Shown here: positions 1-9,174 of the stretch, in pieces
Position numbering within the stretch: the stretch's first letter is position 1
Layout: each line of letters opens with the position of its first letter
Assembly (NCBI RefSeq): GCF_900177625.1
Contig: NZ_FXAU01000003.1
Location: 434,001-498,000, forward strand
Direction: 5' to 3'
Length of the DNA stretch: 64,000 nt
From: Sphingobacterium psychroaquaticum
GTDB lineage: Bacteria > Bacteroidota > Bacteroidia > Sphingobacteriales > Sphingobacteriaceae
Made by a program: the position numbers and the translations under genes
Notes under the pieces: generated by a model
The model's database searches: none
Told to the model about the DNA's origin: nothing
What the model saw: the letters and a program-made list of their open reading frames with translations, nothing else

Positions 1-1
1 G

Positions 2-2578
2 TTTAATGTGTTACATCCGATGGGGTATGATTCTTTTGGACTGCCTGCTGAACAGTATGCGATACAAACAGGACAACATCCTGCGATTACCACGGATGCG
101 AATATCAATCGCTATCGTGAGCAGATGGATAATATCGGGTTTTCGTATGATTGGTCGCGTGAGATCAGAACTTCCAATGCAGATTACTACAAGTGGACGC
201 AGTGGATTTTTATGCAGCTTTTTGATGCTTGGTATAACAAAGATAGTGATAAAGCGGAATCCATAAATACATTAATTGAGAAGTTCGAAACTTCTGGTTC
301 TTTGGGTATTAAAGCTGTTTCCGATGAGGATGTAAATGAGTTTACGGCAGCAGAATGGGGGGCTTACTCGGAGGAGGAGCAACAACGTGAGCTTTTAAAA
401 TATCGGTTGGCTTACCTACGTGAAAGTACAGTGAACTGGTGCGCGGCGCTAGGCACTGTATTGGCGAATGATGAGGTAATCAACGGTCTTTCAGAACGAG
501 GTGGTTATCCGGTAGAACAGAAAAAGATGATGCAATGGTCTATGCGCATTACTGCGTATGCAGACCGTTTGTTGCGTGGTCTTGATACGATTGATTGGCC
601 GGAGCCTTTGGTCGAGATGCAACGCAACTGGATTGGAAAATCAGTGGGGGCATCCGTAAAGTTTCCAGTCCCTCAAATTAATACAGATATTGAAGTTTTT
701 ACGACGCGTGTAGATACCATTTTCGGCGTGTCTTTCGTGGTGTTGGCGCCAGAGCATGATCTTGTTTCGACTTTAACTACGGAAGCACAGAGGGCTGAAA
801 TAGAAGCTTATATTGATAAAACATCAAAGAAATCAGAACTTGATCGGATGGCGGATACCAAAACGGTATCGGGCGCTTTCACGGGTTCATTTGCGAAACA
901 CCCAATTACAGGGGAAGATGTACAGATCTGGATTGCCGATTATGTGCTAGCTGGATACGGTACAGGAGCTGTCATGGCGGTACCTTCTGGTGATCAGCGT
1001 GATTATGTTTTTGCGAAGCATTTTAATTTACCGATCGTACCCATTTCTGATACCCAGCAATTGGATGAGGCGGCGGATGCAAACAAAGATGGTAAATATA
1101 TCAATTCAGGCTTTATTAATGGAATGACATATGAGGAGGCAGTGCCTGCTTTAGTCGCAAAACTGGAAGAGTTGAAGTTGGGTAAAGCGAAGGTTAACTT
1201 CCGTATGCGAGACGCTATTTTTGGTCGTCAGCGTTACTGGGGAGAACCTGTGCCTGTATATTTTAAGAACGGTTTACCGTACTTGATTAATGAAGCAGAG
1301 TTGCCATTACTTTTGCCTGAAGTAGATAAGTACTTGCCTACCGAAAGTGGTGAACCACCGTTAGGGCGTGCAACAGATTGGAAATATCAAGACCAATACG
1401 AGTATGAGTTAAGCACCATGCCAGGCTGGGCAGGTTCTTCGTGGTATTGGTTCCGTTACATGGATCCTCAAAATGCGGATGCTTTTGCGTCAAAGGAGTC
1501 TGTGGAGTATTGGAAATCTGTAGATTTATATATTGGTGGTTCTGAGCATGCTACAGGTCACTTGTTATATTCACGCTTTTGGAACAAAGCGTTAAAAGAT
1601 TTAGGCTTCCACAACGAAGAAGAACCGTTCAAGAAATTGATTAATCAAGGAATGATTCAGGGACGTTCTAGTTTTGTATACCGTGTGTTGGATGAGGAAG
1701 GAAGAGGAACGAACCAGTTTGTATCCCTTGGATTAAAAGATTCGTACAAAACGATTGCATTGCATGTGGATGTGAATATTGTACATAACGATGTGTTGGA
1801 TACGGAGAAATTTAAAGCTTCACGACCAGACTATGCACTTGCTGAATTTGTCTTAGAAAACGGTAAATACATCTGTGGAACTGAGGTCGAGAAGATGTCG
1901 AAGTCGAAGTTCAATGTTGTGAACCCAGATGATATCATTAGTGCGTATGGCGCGGATACACTACGTCTTTATGAAATGTTCTTAGGTCCATTAGAACAAG
2001 CTAAGCCATGGAATACAAATGGTATTGAAGGCGTTTATAAATTTTTACGTAAGGTTTGGCGGTTGTTCCATGATGCAGAAGGAAACTTCCACGTGTCAGA
2101 TGAAGAGCCGACTAAAGCAGAGTTTAAGGCCGTGCATAAAATTATTAAAAAGGTAGAGGATGATGTGGAACGTTTCTCGTTCAATACCTCTGTTTCTGCT
2201 TTTATGATCTGTGTGAACGAACTGACAGACCTCAAGAGTGATAAGCGTAAAGTGCTGGAAGATCTTTTGATTGTTCTACAACCTTATGCGCCACATATTA
2301 CCGAGGAGCTATGGTCGTTATTGGGACATAAAGCGGGTAGTATCTCTTATGCTGCTTATCCTGTCTTTAACCCTGCATACCTTGTTGAATCAGAGTTTGC
2401 ATATCCGGTATCAGTGAATGGAAAAATGAAAATGAACCTTTCACTAGCTCTTGATTTGGATCAGAAAACTGTAGAAGAGACAGTATTAGCAAACGCAGAT
2501 GTACAACGCTATTTGGACGGAAAGGCCGTTAAGAAACTGATCTTTGTAAAAGGTAAGATTATTAATATTGTGGTGTAA
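2..2578 (+). CDS. leuS: Leucyl-tRNA synthetase, 5'-truncated by window edge
   Basis: Class I aminoacyl-tRNA synthetase that charges tRNA-Leu in the cytoplasm. The frame is open from base 2, so the gene starts upstream of the window; 858 residues are visible. The first residues match the conserved block just after the HIGH motif ([16 protein letters not shown]). The CP1 editing domain follows ([12 protein letters not shown] region), then the [11 protein letters not shown] block and KMSKS at bases 1892-1906. A long insertion lies between NQGMIQG and KMSKS, as I recall for Bacteroidota LeuRS. The C-terminal anticodon-binding domain is complete and a strong terminator follows. The missing N-terminus is a window effect, not a truncation. 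Confidence 0.97.
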   Translation, partial: FNVLHPMGYDSFGLPAEQYAIQTGQHPAITTDANINRYREQMDNIGFSYDWSREIRTSNADYYKWTQWIFMQLFDAWYNKDSDKAESINTLIEKFETSGSLGIKAVSDEDVNEFTAAEWGAYSEEEQQRELLKYRLAYLRESTVNWCAALGTVLANDEVINGLSERGGYPVEQKKMMQWSMRITAYADRLLRGLDTIDWPEPLVEMQRNWIGKSVGASVKFPVPQINTDIEVFTTRVDTIFGVSFVVLAPEHDLVSTLTTEAQRAEIEAYIDKTSKKSELDRMADTKTVSGAFTGSFAKHPITGEDVQIWIADYVLAGYGTGAVMAVPSGDQRDYVFAKHFNLPIVPISDTQQLDEAADANKDGKYINSGFINGMTYEEAVPALVAKLEELKLGKAKVNFRMRDAIFGRQRYWGEPVPVYFKNGLPYLINEAELPLLLPEVDKYLPTESGEPPLGRATDWKYQDQYEYELSTMPGWAGSSWYWFRYMDPQNADAFASKESVEYWKSVDLYIGGSEHATGHLLYSRFWNKALKDLGFHNEEEPFKKLINQGMIQGRSSFVYRVLDEEGRGTNQFVSLGLKDSYKTIALHVDVNIVHNDVLDTEKFKASRPDYALAEFVLENGKYICGTEVEKMSKSKFNVVNPDDIISAYGADTLRLYEMFLGPLEQAKPWNTNGIEGVYKFLRKVWRLFHDAEGNFHVSDEEPTKAEFKAVHKIIKKVEDDVERFSFNTSVSAFMICVNELTDLKSDKRKVLEDLLIVLQPYAPHITEELWSLLGHKAGSISYAAYPVFNPAYLVESEFAYPVSVNGKMKMNLSLALDLDQKTVEETVLANADVQRYLDGKAVKKLIFVKGKIINIVV

Positions 2579-2597
2579 TTACCCCTTATTATATGTT

Positions 2598-2636
2598 AAA
2601 GAGGATTTGGGTTATGCCTAAGTCCTCTTTTTTTTT
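2598..2636 (+). terminator. Rho-independent terminator after leuS
   Basis: AAAGAGGA pairs with TCCTCTTT, and the stem extends inward through TTTGGG/CCTAAG with two wobbles to about 15 bp around a TTATG loop. A run of nine T follows. Confidence 0.9.
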
Positions 2637-2644
2637 ATCATGAT

Positions 2645-2714
2645 ATATAGTGATAATTTAAAATATCACTATATTTGATAATAATGTTAGTTATTATCTT
2701 ATTTCATGATAATA
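2645..2714 (+). promoter_or_regulatory. Promoter and palindromic operator of the satD-DUF3307 pair
   Basis: A perfect inverted repeat has 11-bp arms, ATATAGTGATA at 2645-2655 and TATCACTATAT at 2664-2674. Its right arm overlaps a TATATTTG minus-7 box at 2670-2677. A second inverted repeat, TATTATC (2692-2698) and GATAATA (2708-2714), lies just downstream. The word TGATAAT recurs at about 2652, 2677 and 2706. The overlap with the promoter suggests repression; the regulator is not identifiable here. No matching TTG element was found at 19-21 bp. Confidence 0.55.
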
Positions 2715-2800
2715 TGTAATAACGGCTTTATGGATATTAATCGCCAGGCGATAGTAGTATTTTGGGGTAAAATAATTAAGTTTGAGTAAGGTATTTGATT

Positions 2801-3391
2801 ATGATAGCAATATTAACAGGAGATGTTATTGGGTCAAGAACTGTTGATTCAAAAATTTGGTTGTCTTTATTAGAGGAGTCTTTACGTGTATATTCCTTTA
2901 AGTTTGATATTTTTCGAGGAGATAGTTTTCAGGCTGAAGTATCTTTGAAAGATACTTTTGTGGCGGCTTTTTATATCAAGGCGGCTTTGATGACCGTTCA
3001 ATTAGATGCTCGTATCGGGATTGGTATTGGGAATAAAGACGTTAATGCTTCACATGTCAAGCATAGTTTTGGTTCGGGTTTATTATTTTCAGGAGAGGCT
3101 TTTGACGCCCTTAAAAAAGATACCTTACGCATAAAATCATCCAATCCATCGTATGATGACATGTGCAATGTGATGATGGGGCTATCAACAAGTTTGGCTT
3201 CTCGCTGGACAATTAATATGGCAGAAACGGTGATGGTATCGTTGCAGTACCCCGAGATAAACCAACAAGAATTGTCAAAAAAACTAAACCGAAAATACCA
3301 GAGTCAAGTGAGTGCAGAGTTACAGAGAGCTGCATTTCACGATGTGAAAAAGGCAATTGATTATTGTACAAATGAGTTACTGAAGATATGA
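2801..3391 (+). CDS. SatD-family protein
   Basis: About 196 residues resembling the SatD family, named from the streptococcal acid-tolerance locus; its biochemical role is unknown. The N-terminal ILTGDVIGSR motif is typical of the family in Bacteroidota, and the C-terminus is predicted helical with an HTH-like segment around ELSKKLNRKYQSQVSAELQRA. An upstream TTG could add two residues, but ATG 2801 gives the expected N-terminus. The stop overlaps the next start (ATGA), so it is translationally coupled to the DUF3307 gene, a pairing common in this phylum. Upstream palindromes suggest regulated expression. Confidence 0.75.
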   Translation: MIAILTGDVIGSRTVDSKIWLSLLEESLRVYSFKFDIFRGDSFQAEVSLKDTFVAAFYIKAALMTVQLDARIGIGIGNKDVNASHVKHSFGSGLLFSGEAFDALKKDTLRIKSSNPSYDDMCNVMMGLSTSLASRWTINMAETVMVSLQYPEINQQELSKKLNRKYQSQVSAELQRAAFHDVKKAIDYCTNELLKI

Positions 3392-4119
3392 TCGTTTTTT
3401 TTCTAAAGCTTTTTTTAGCGCATATAATGGGAGATTTTCTATTTCAACCCCGTGGTTGGGTAGAAAAGAGAAAGTATAACGTAGGTTATCTGTTACTCCA
3501 TATAGCAGTGCATACTGTACTGCTAGCCATACTTTTTATAAAGGAACTTTCGGTGCATTGGCAAGCTTTGTTATTTGTAATATGTTCCCATTTGGTGATT
3601 GATAGCTTTAAAATATGGATGGAACGGACATTGAATCTTAAACCATTGAGCGCCTTCCTGATTGACCAATTCTTACATATGTTGGTACTCGCGGGACTTA
3701 CCATCTTTGTTTTTGGCTTTCCGTCCGACTGGATCCCACAATTACTTTCGGTCAAGACAATGCTCTATGTCATTGCTTTTTTACTGACAACTTGTGTAAG
3801 TCCTATTTTGCTGAATGTCTTTTTTAGTCGGTGGAAGCAAGAAAAGGAGATGCAAACAAAAGAAGTAAACTCGCTTGTTGATGCTGGAATGCTTATCGGT
3901 ATTATGGAGCGGTTACTTATTGTATTTTTTATTCAGATCAGTTTCTTATCGGGGGTTGGTTTTTTGCTTGCCGCAAAATCAATTTTTAGGTTTGGTGATC
4001 TTGCTAATGCAAAAGATACCAAATTTACGGAGTATGTCTTGCTTGGTACGCTAGCCAGCTTTATGTTGGCAATCGTTATTGGCTATGGCTTATTGTTGAG
4101 TTTAAAACACTTGACTTAG
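3388..4119 (+). CDS. DUF3307 integral membrane protein
   Basis: 243 residues with about six hydrophobic helices. The N-terminus LFLAHIMGDFLFQPRGWVEKR carries the D-F-x-x-Q-P signature of DUF3307 proteins. A second conserved HLVIDSFKIWME block lies near residues 65-77. The function is unknown. It is coupled by a 4-bp overlap to the SatD-like gene, so the soluble and membrane proteins probably act together. It converges on the helicase gene with only nine bases between them. Confidence 0.8.
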   Translation: MIVFFLKLFLAHIMGDFLFQPRGWVEKRKYNVGYLLLHIAVHTVLLAILFIKELSVHWQALLFVICSHLVIDSFKIWMERTLNLKPLSAFLIDQFLHMLVLAGLTIFVFGFPSDWIPQLLSVKTMLYVIAFLLTTCVSPILLNVFFSRWKQEKEMQTKEVNSLVDAGMLIGIMERLLIVFFIQISFLSGVGFLLAAKSIFRFGDLANAKDTKFTEYVLLGTLASFMLAIVIGYGLLLSLKHLT

Positions 4120-4128
4120 CGGTGTTGT

Positions 4129-7100
4129 TTATTTCCCTAATAACGTTAAGAGATCTTCTTTACTTAAATCATTCTGCGCTGTCTTATCGCTTTTAATCAG
4201 GTCTTGTGCTAACATTCGTTTGCGCTGTTGCAAACGCATCATTTTTTCTTCGATGCTGTCCTGACAGATTAGGCGTATCGCCATGACGGGTTTGTTTTGT
4301 CCAATACGGTGCACGCGGTCAATTGCCTGATTCTCAACAGCAGGATTCCACCACGGATCGACCAGGTAAACATAGTCTGCCTCAGTTAGGTTTAATCCGA
4401 CACCTCCCGCTTTCAAGCTGATTAGGAATACACGTACCGCATCGTTAGATTTGAAATTATTTACTTTTGTTCCGCGATCGTTACTTTGTCCCGTAAGATA
4501 CTCAAAGCCTATATTGCGAGTCTGTAATGCTTCTTTAATAATGTCAAGCATTTCTACAAACTGGGAGAAGATCAGGATTTTATGCTCTGTTACTTTGTTT
4601 TCAATTTCTGATAGGAGAACTTCTACCTTAGCGGCATGCTCTCCTGTGTGACCTTCCTTTAGTAAGCGTGGAGAATTGCAGATTTGCCGCAATTTTGTCA
4701 GACCCGCTAGTACATGGATCCGTTGCTCCCGTACCTCTTGTTCGTCTCTTTCAGCCACAAAGGAACGGAGTTCCTCTTCTAATTCATTGTAAAGAGCGCG
4801 TTGTTGTTCTTCCATCTCGCAATAAAGTACGATTTCGGTCTTTTCCGGTAATTCTTTAGCTACTTGCTTTTTGGTGCGACGTAATACAAATGGAGCTATT
4901 TTTTCGAAAAGTTCTTTTGCTCTTTTATTATCGCCAAAACGATCGATAGGAATAGCGTACGTATTTTTAAAATAGAGCTTGCTCCCTAGTAATCCAGGAC
5001 AGCAAAAAGACATTTGCCCGTAAATATCAAAGGTATTGTTCTCGATCGGTGTTCCTGTCATAACAATACGATTACGCGCATCAAGAAGCCGCAATGCTTT
5101 GTAGCGTTCTGCATTGGGATTTTTAATAGCCTGCGACTCATCAACGAATATATAATCGAAAGATGCTTTTTTCCAATGGTCAATATCCGAAAGGATAGTT
5201 CCATAGCTGGTTAATATAACGTCGTGTTCTTTGCCTGATAATAGGTTTTTGTTGCGTTTTTCTCCGTGGTAAGTCAGACTTTTTAGATCAGGTGCAAATT
5301 TGCGTATTTCTTCCTGCCAGTTGAATAGTAAAGACGTTGGAACAACAATGAGGTGCGTTCGTGCACCGTTTCTTTCTCGTAGGTATAAAATAAAAGCAAT
5401 AATTTGAAGGGTTTTTCCAAGCCCCATATCGTCGGCTAAGCAGCCACCAAAATTGCGATTATCTAGAAAAGCCAACCAATTAAGTCCTTCTTGTTGGTAA
5501 GTCCGTAAGGTGGCTTTAAGGCCTAGGGGAGTTGGTACATTGGGTCTTTTCTTGGCTTTTGAAAAATCCTTTTGTAAAAGCGTGAGTTCATTGCGTGCTT
5601 CGTTTAGAAACACATCCTTTTCAAAAAGCGTAGCTAAATCAGAAAAACCGATTTTCGGGATCTTAAATAGTTCCTTGTCCACTTCAAAGATTCGAAAGTA
5701 CTGTTCAATTTTTTGTAGCCATTCATCCGGTAACATCCCGTGCGAACCATCGCCAAGCTCTACAAACTTACGTTTGTGTCGGATAGCCTTCATCAATTGT
5801 CGCATGGAAGCTTTTTGTTTTCCAAATTTTACGCGAAGATCGGCATTGAACCAATCCTCTCCACTAAGTATTTGAATATCAATTTTGGCTCGATTCGGAT
5901 TTAGATTATTATTTTCTATGCTATCGAATCCCAAAATAGTAATACCTTCATGTTGCCAATCCTCAAACGCATTCAAGAACCAATCGTCTTCGAAAAATTT
6001 ATCTTTATGGAGGTAGAAATATGTAATCTCTTTTCGTTGCTCTTCAAAATCGGGATGTTGTTTGAGCACTGTCTTTAAGAGTTTTGCTTCGGCATCCAAA
6101 TGACGTGCCACATGGACTGTATTACCATTAGCATCTGTCTGGTACAGCTCTTTTCTCGAATATACAGGAACCTCTAAGCGACTATACTTCATAACAGGGG
6201 TGATGCCGATAAAGTTTCCTTCTTGCTCTAAATAAATAATCGGCTGTGGAGCTGTTTGTTCCCTAGTTTTTTCTGCAGCAGTTGTCGCGGCTATAATGTA
6301 GCTGTAATGTACCTGTACATAGTGCTCTAATGGTGCCAATATATTGGTCGAAAACTCCTCATACTTGGATGGATGGATAAGTAGTTTTTCGTGATTACTT
6401 TTAAAGAACTTGATTACACGTAATACTGCGGCATTAGGCAGTAAGTGAAAGGTGTCATTATAGAAAATAAAGCAACCATATCGAATAGCTACCTCTGTAA
6501 ACGAGATATGCTCGTCAGCAAGCACTAATTCTCCTGTAACTTCATAAAAGGGCTCTTTTTGAAAAACGGATAGCTTTATGTATGCATTCGCATCAATAAG
6601 TTTTATTGGAACTAATGTGCGTGCTGTTATTTTTTCTGAAATGTTCCGATTGTGGTGATATACCTCCAGTTGCAACGGGTTGGCAACTAGAGATCGTAGA
6701 AGATTGTAATCCATTTCTTCGTCTGTTTCACCATATTGGTTTTGAAGTGTCGCTATCGCCGTGAAAAATTTAACTTCCTGATGGTTGTTGCTTTTCCATA
6801 TATGGGTAGATACGTCTAATGGATTAATCGGATTCTTCAATGTGCCATTTTGAGTTCGCTCGGCGGACATTACCTGGCAATACAGTTGGTTATAGTAGCG
6901 GTGTCGCCCAATTACAAGGATCGATTGCGGGGTAGAGGAGGCTTGACGTTCCTCCTTCGGTGCAAGCAATGTTTGCTTGAATAGAGGGTAATCTATTGGA
7001 AGCAATTCTTTGATGCTTGGACTGATTATGATTTGTCCTGTTTCCCATGTTAAGGAGAAAAATGCATCCAAGTTTGACTCTTGATCGAGACCATATTTTT

Positions 7101-7491
7101 TAGCACTTGGCAGCATCAATCGATGCCGGGTGGCATGATCGAAGAACGGACGATATAGCGTACTTTCCATAACACAGAAAAGCGCTTGTGCTGCATGCTC
7201 GCAAAGCTTATTGCCATCGTGCGCGCAAGTGCAAGAAACCACAATACCGTCGGTATCCTGAACAATTGTTACCGAAGGGATAGAGTCTGATGTAGCATTA
7301 GATAGAGGTTGTTTAACCGTGTTGCCGCGACTGAAAATACCTCGATCGATTGTTAAATCTGTCGCTGTAAAATACTGGTACTCTTTTGTGTTGAGAAACA
7401 GGGCCGATTGAACATGGACCAGCAAAGCATAACGGTTTATGTTTGCAAAGTTCATGTTTTTCAGCTCGTAGCTGCCTAAATTGTTTCTCAT
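4129..7491 (-). CDS. SNF2-family DEAD/DEAH-box helicase with SWIM zinc finger
   Basis: 1120-residue SWI2/SNF2-type ATPase expected to translocate on duplex DNA and remodel protein-DNA complexes. A SWIM zinc finger lies near residues 87-99 (C87, C89, C97, H99). The long middle part has no motif I recognise. The ATPase core starts near 680, with Walker A DDMGLGKT, the Walker B box FVDESQ near 785, and the helicase-C motif VHRIGQ near the C-terminus. Bacteroidota usually carry one or more such 1000-1200-residue proteins. An alternative start at residue 14 (MNFANINRY) is possible. It is monocistronic and not in a defence cluster. Confidence 0.9.
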   Translation of the reverse strand: MRNNLGSYELKNMNFANINRYALLVHVQSALFLNTKEYQYFTATDLTIDRGIFSRGNTVKQPLSNATSDSIPSVTIVQDTDGIVVSCTCAHDGNKLCEHAAQALFCVMESTLYRPFFDHATRHRLMLPSAKKYGLDQESNLDAFFSLTWETGQIIISPSIKELLPIDYPLFKQTLLAPKEERQASSTPQSILVIGRHRYYNQLYCQVMSAERTQNGTLKNPINPLDVSTHIWKSNNHQEVKFFTAIATLQNQYGETDEEMDYNLLRSLVANPLQLEVYHHNRNISEKITARTLVPIKLIDANAYIKLSVFQKEPFYEVTGELVLADEHISFTEVAIRYGCFIFYNDTFHLLPNAAVLRVIKFFKSNHEKLLIHPSKYEEFSTNILAPLEHYVQVHYSYIIAATTAAEKTREQTAPQPIIYLEQEGNFIGITPVMKYSRLEVPVYSRKELYQTDANGNTVHVARHLDAEAKLLKTVLKQHPDFEEQRKEITYFYLHKDKFFEDDWFLNAFEDWQHEGITILGFDSIENNNLNPNRAKIDIQILSGEDWFNADLRVKFGKQKASMRQLMKAIRHKRKFVELGDGSHGMLPDEWLQKIEQYFRIFEVDKELFKIPKIGFSDLATLFEKDVFLNEARNELTLLQKDFSKAKKRPNVPTPLGLKATLRTYQQEGLNWLAFLDNRNFGGCLADDMGLGKTLQIIAFILYLRERNGARTHLIVVPTSLLFNWQEEIRKFAPDLKSLTYHGEKRNKNLLSGKEHDVILTSYGTILSDIDHWKKASFDYIFVDESQAIKNPNAERYKALRLLDARNRIVMTGTPIENNTFDIYGQMSFCCPGLLGSKLYFKNTYAIPIDRFGDNKRAKELFEKIAPFVLRRTKKQVAKELPEKTEIVLYCEMEEQQRALYNELEEELRSFVAERDEQEVREQRIHVLAGLTKLRQICNSPRLLKEGHTGEHAAKVEVLLSEIENKVTEHKILIFSQFVEMLDIIKEALQTRNIGFEYLTGQSNDRGTKVNNFKSNDAVRVFLISLKAGGVGLNLTEADYVYLVDPWWNPAVENQAIDRVHRIGQNKPVMAIRLICQDSIEEKMMRLQQRKRMLAQDLIKSDKTAQNDLSKEDLLTLLGK

Positions 7492-7514
7492 TTATATTCT
7501 TTCCCTGTCTTTTG

Positions 7515-7522
7515 CAAACATA
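7515..7522 (-). promoter_or_regulatory. TAnnTTTG box for the SNF2 helicase gene
   Basis: On the minus strand the sequence is TATGTTTG, an exact Bacteroidota minus-7 box, 24 bases before the helicase start codon. No clear minus-33 TTG is at the right distance. Confidence 0.5.
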
Positions 7523-7596
7523 GATAAATCTCGTGTATATGCTATTATCTCTGTTAAAAAAGAGGAGTCTTGTGGGTGTTGTGCTCTTATGATATT

Positions 7597-7626
7597 TTGC
7601 TTCTTTCTGAAGAAAGCCTATCTTTG
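7597..7626 (+). promoter_or_regulatory. Promoter of the tyrS leader transcript
   Basis: TTG at 7597-7599 is followed after 19 bp by TATCTTTG at 7619-7626, an exact match to the Bacteroidota TTG-N19-21-TAnnTTTG promoter. The expected start of transcription, about 7632, is almost at the ATG of the leader ORF, so the leader message would be nearly leaderless. Confidence 0.7.
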
Positions 7627-7634
7627 TATGCGAA

Positions 7635-7745
7635 ATGAAATTCTTGAACAGCATATTACGCCTTCCATTTTTCAGCACTTATTATCGTTCGGTATGTGCT
7701 CGGACTGGCTATGCCTATGTTTTTGAACAAGAATATCGAAATTGA
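7635..7745 (+). CDS. Tyr-rich leader peptide upstream of tyrS
   Basis: A 36-codon ORF with five tyrosines, at codons 16, 17, 26, 28 and 34, all TAT. It sits between a good promoter and an intrinsic terminator and directly precedes tyrosyl-tRNA synthetase. That arrangement is what classic amino-acid attenuators show (established for trp, his and phe leaders). I infer that its translation senses Tyr-tRNA charging. The peptide itself probably has no function after synthesis. A chance ORF is the alternative, but five Tyr in 19 codons next to tyrS is hard to dismiss. Confidence 0.7.
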   Translation: MKFLNSILRLPFFSTYYRSVCARTGYAYVFEQEYRN

Positions 7746-7807
7746 CATTTTGAATTAAAAATATACAGCATATCCAAAGCCCGGGCAGTCATGTCCGGGC
7801 TTTTTTT
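7698..7807 (+). promoter_or_regulatory. Putative tyrosine attenuator (antiterminator/terminator switch)
   Basis: The terminator is AAAGCCCGG (7776-7784) with CCGGGCTTT (7795-7803) and a T run to 7807. A competing antiterminator can form from GCTCGG (7698-7703) with CCGGGC (7781-7786), one G-T wobble, plus TGGCTATGC (7706-7714) with GCATATCCA (7768-7776), one mismatch. It takes up the 5' arm of the terminator. A ribosome stalled at the Tyr-Tyr codons (7680-7685) would cover bases to roughly 7697 and leave 7698 onward free. A ribosome reaching the stop codon would mask that strand and allow termination. Confidence 0.6.
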
Positions 7808-7951
7808 GTGCCCTAAAAACCGGGGCAGCAAAACTCTGAATTAGTTTTAGAACTATTTGGTCTCTTGGCTAGATCCGTTGTACAGGCATTGAATGCGCCA
7901 GAAGCGAGGAGTCGTTGTGGTGGTAAATGAAATAGAAACAAATAATATAAC

Positions 7952-9154
7952 ATGAAAATGAATGCATTAGAAAGGTTACAGGAAAATGTAGAGATTATGC
8001 TCCCACAACAAGGTTTGGAGCTAAAACTAAAAGAGAATCGTCCGCTCACGATTAAACTGGGGTTTGATCCCACTGCGCCTGATTTACATTTGGGACATGC
8101 CGTGGTGCTCAAAAAGCTGAAGCAATTTCAAGATTTGGGTCATCAGGTTGTGATTTTAGTAGGGAGCTTTACCGCACGTATTGGCGATCCCACGGGGAAA
8201 AACAAAAGTCGCAAACCCCTTAATACCGAAGAGGTGACCTACAATGCTGAGACTTATATCAACCAATTATCGAAAGTGATTGATGTCGCTCAAGCGAAAA
8301 TCGTCTTTAACTCCGATTGGTTAGATACATTATCCTTTTCGGATGTTATTCAACTACTATCAAAGGTTACGGTGGCCCAGTTGATGCATCGGCACGATTT
8401 CAATAAGCGTTTTACCGAGAACACACCTATTGCGATGCATGAGTTGGTGTACCCGGTTTTACAAGGTTATGATTCGGTGCAGATAAACGCTGATATTGAA
8501 ATGGGCGGAACGGATCAGTTATTTAACTGCACGATGGGACGACAGCTTCAGGAGGTAATGGGAGTGGACGGACAGGTCGTGATGTGTATGCCGTTATTGA
8601 AAGGGCTTGACGGAAAGGAGAAGATGAGCAAATCCTTAAACAATATTATCGGGTTAACAGACGAGCCGAATGATATGTATGGTAAGATGATGTCTGTCCC
8701 TGATACCCTGTTGGAAGAATATTTGGATCTAACTACGGATTTCTCCGAGGCAGAGAAGCAAGGTATTAAACAGCAGTTGACTGATGGTGTAAATCCGATG
8801 CTCGTCAAGCAGATGATCGCAGAAAACATCATTAAGCAGTACCATAGTTTGGATGCAGCTACAACCGCAGCTGATTTTTTTAGGACACAGTTTCAGAATA
8901 AACAATTCGAGTCGAAAAGCTTTTTGTCAACGGCATGGCGTGATTTAACAGTCAATGCTACTGCGATTGCGCTGGTTGATCTCTGCGTGCAGCTGAAGCC
9001 CTCATTGAGCAAATCCGCCATCCGTCGACTGATCCAAGAAGGAGCTGTCCAACTGGATGGGGTTAAAATGGGTGATGCAGATTTCCTCATTCCTGTCGGT
9101 AAAGAGGTGCGGGTGAAAATGGGGAAACGCGATTTTTTCGAATTAGTAGGATAG
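7952..9154 (+). CDS. tyrS: Tyrosyl-tRNA synthetase
   Basis: Class Ic aminoacyl-tRNA synthetase joining tyrosine to tRNA-Tyr in the cytoplasm; 400 residues, normal for the TyrS family. The adenylate site motif HLGH lies near residues 47-50 and KMSKS starts near residue 224. The tyrosine-pocket segment ELVYPVLQGYDSVQINADIE is present, and an S4 RNA-binding domain closes the protein from about residue 335. The leader is unusually long: 144 bases separate the upstream attenuator-type terminator from the ATG, and I see no further gene in them. Expression is probably set by tyrosine supply. Confidence 0.97.
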   Translation: MKMNALERLQENVEIMLPQQGLELKLKENRPLTIKLGFDPTAPDLHLGHAVVLKKLKQFQDLGHQVVILVGSFTARIGDPTGKNKSRKPLNTEEVTYNAETYINQLSKVIDVAQAKIVFNSDWLDTLSFSDVIQLLSKVTVAQLMHRHDFNKRFTENTPIAMHELVYPVLQGYDSVQINADIEMGGTDQLFNCTMGRQLQEVMGVDGQVVMCMPLLKGLDGKEKMSKSLNNIIGLTDEPNDMYGKMMSVPDTLLEEYLDLTTDFSEAEKQGIKQQLTDGVNPMLVKQMIAENIIKQYHSLDAATTAADFFRTQFQNKQFESKSFLSTAWRDLTVNATAIALVDLCVQLKPSLSKSAIRRLIQEGAVQLDGVKMGDADFLIPVGKEVRVKMGKRDFFELVG

Positions 9155-9174
9155 GGCTTATGTTTTTAAACGAG

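Noticed and set aside
6..266. 86-codon ORF at the left edge
   Set aside because: Out-of-frame shadow of leuS, whose frame is open from base 2 with strong family motifs.
5510..5875. 121-codon plus-strand ORF inside the SNF2 gene
   Set aside because: Antisense shadow of a well-supported helicase frame.
4129..7491. SNF2 helicase as part of a DISARM or similar defence island
   Set aside because: No methylase, phospholipase or nuclease genes nearby; flanked by housekeeping genes.
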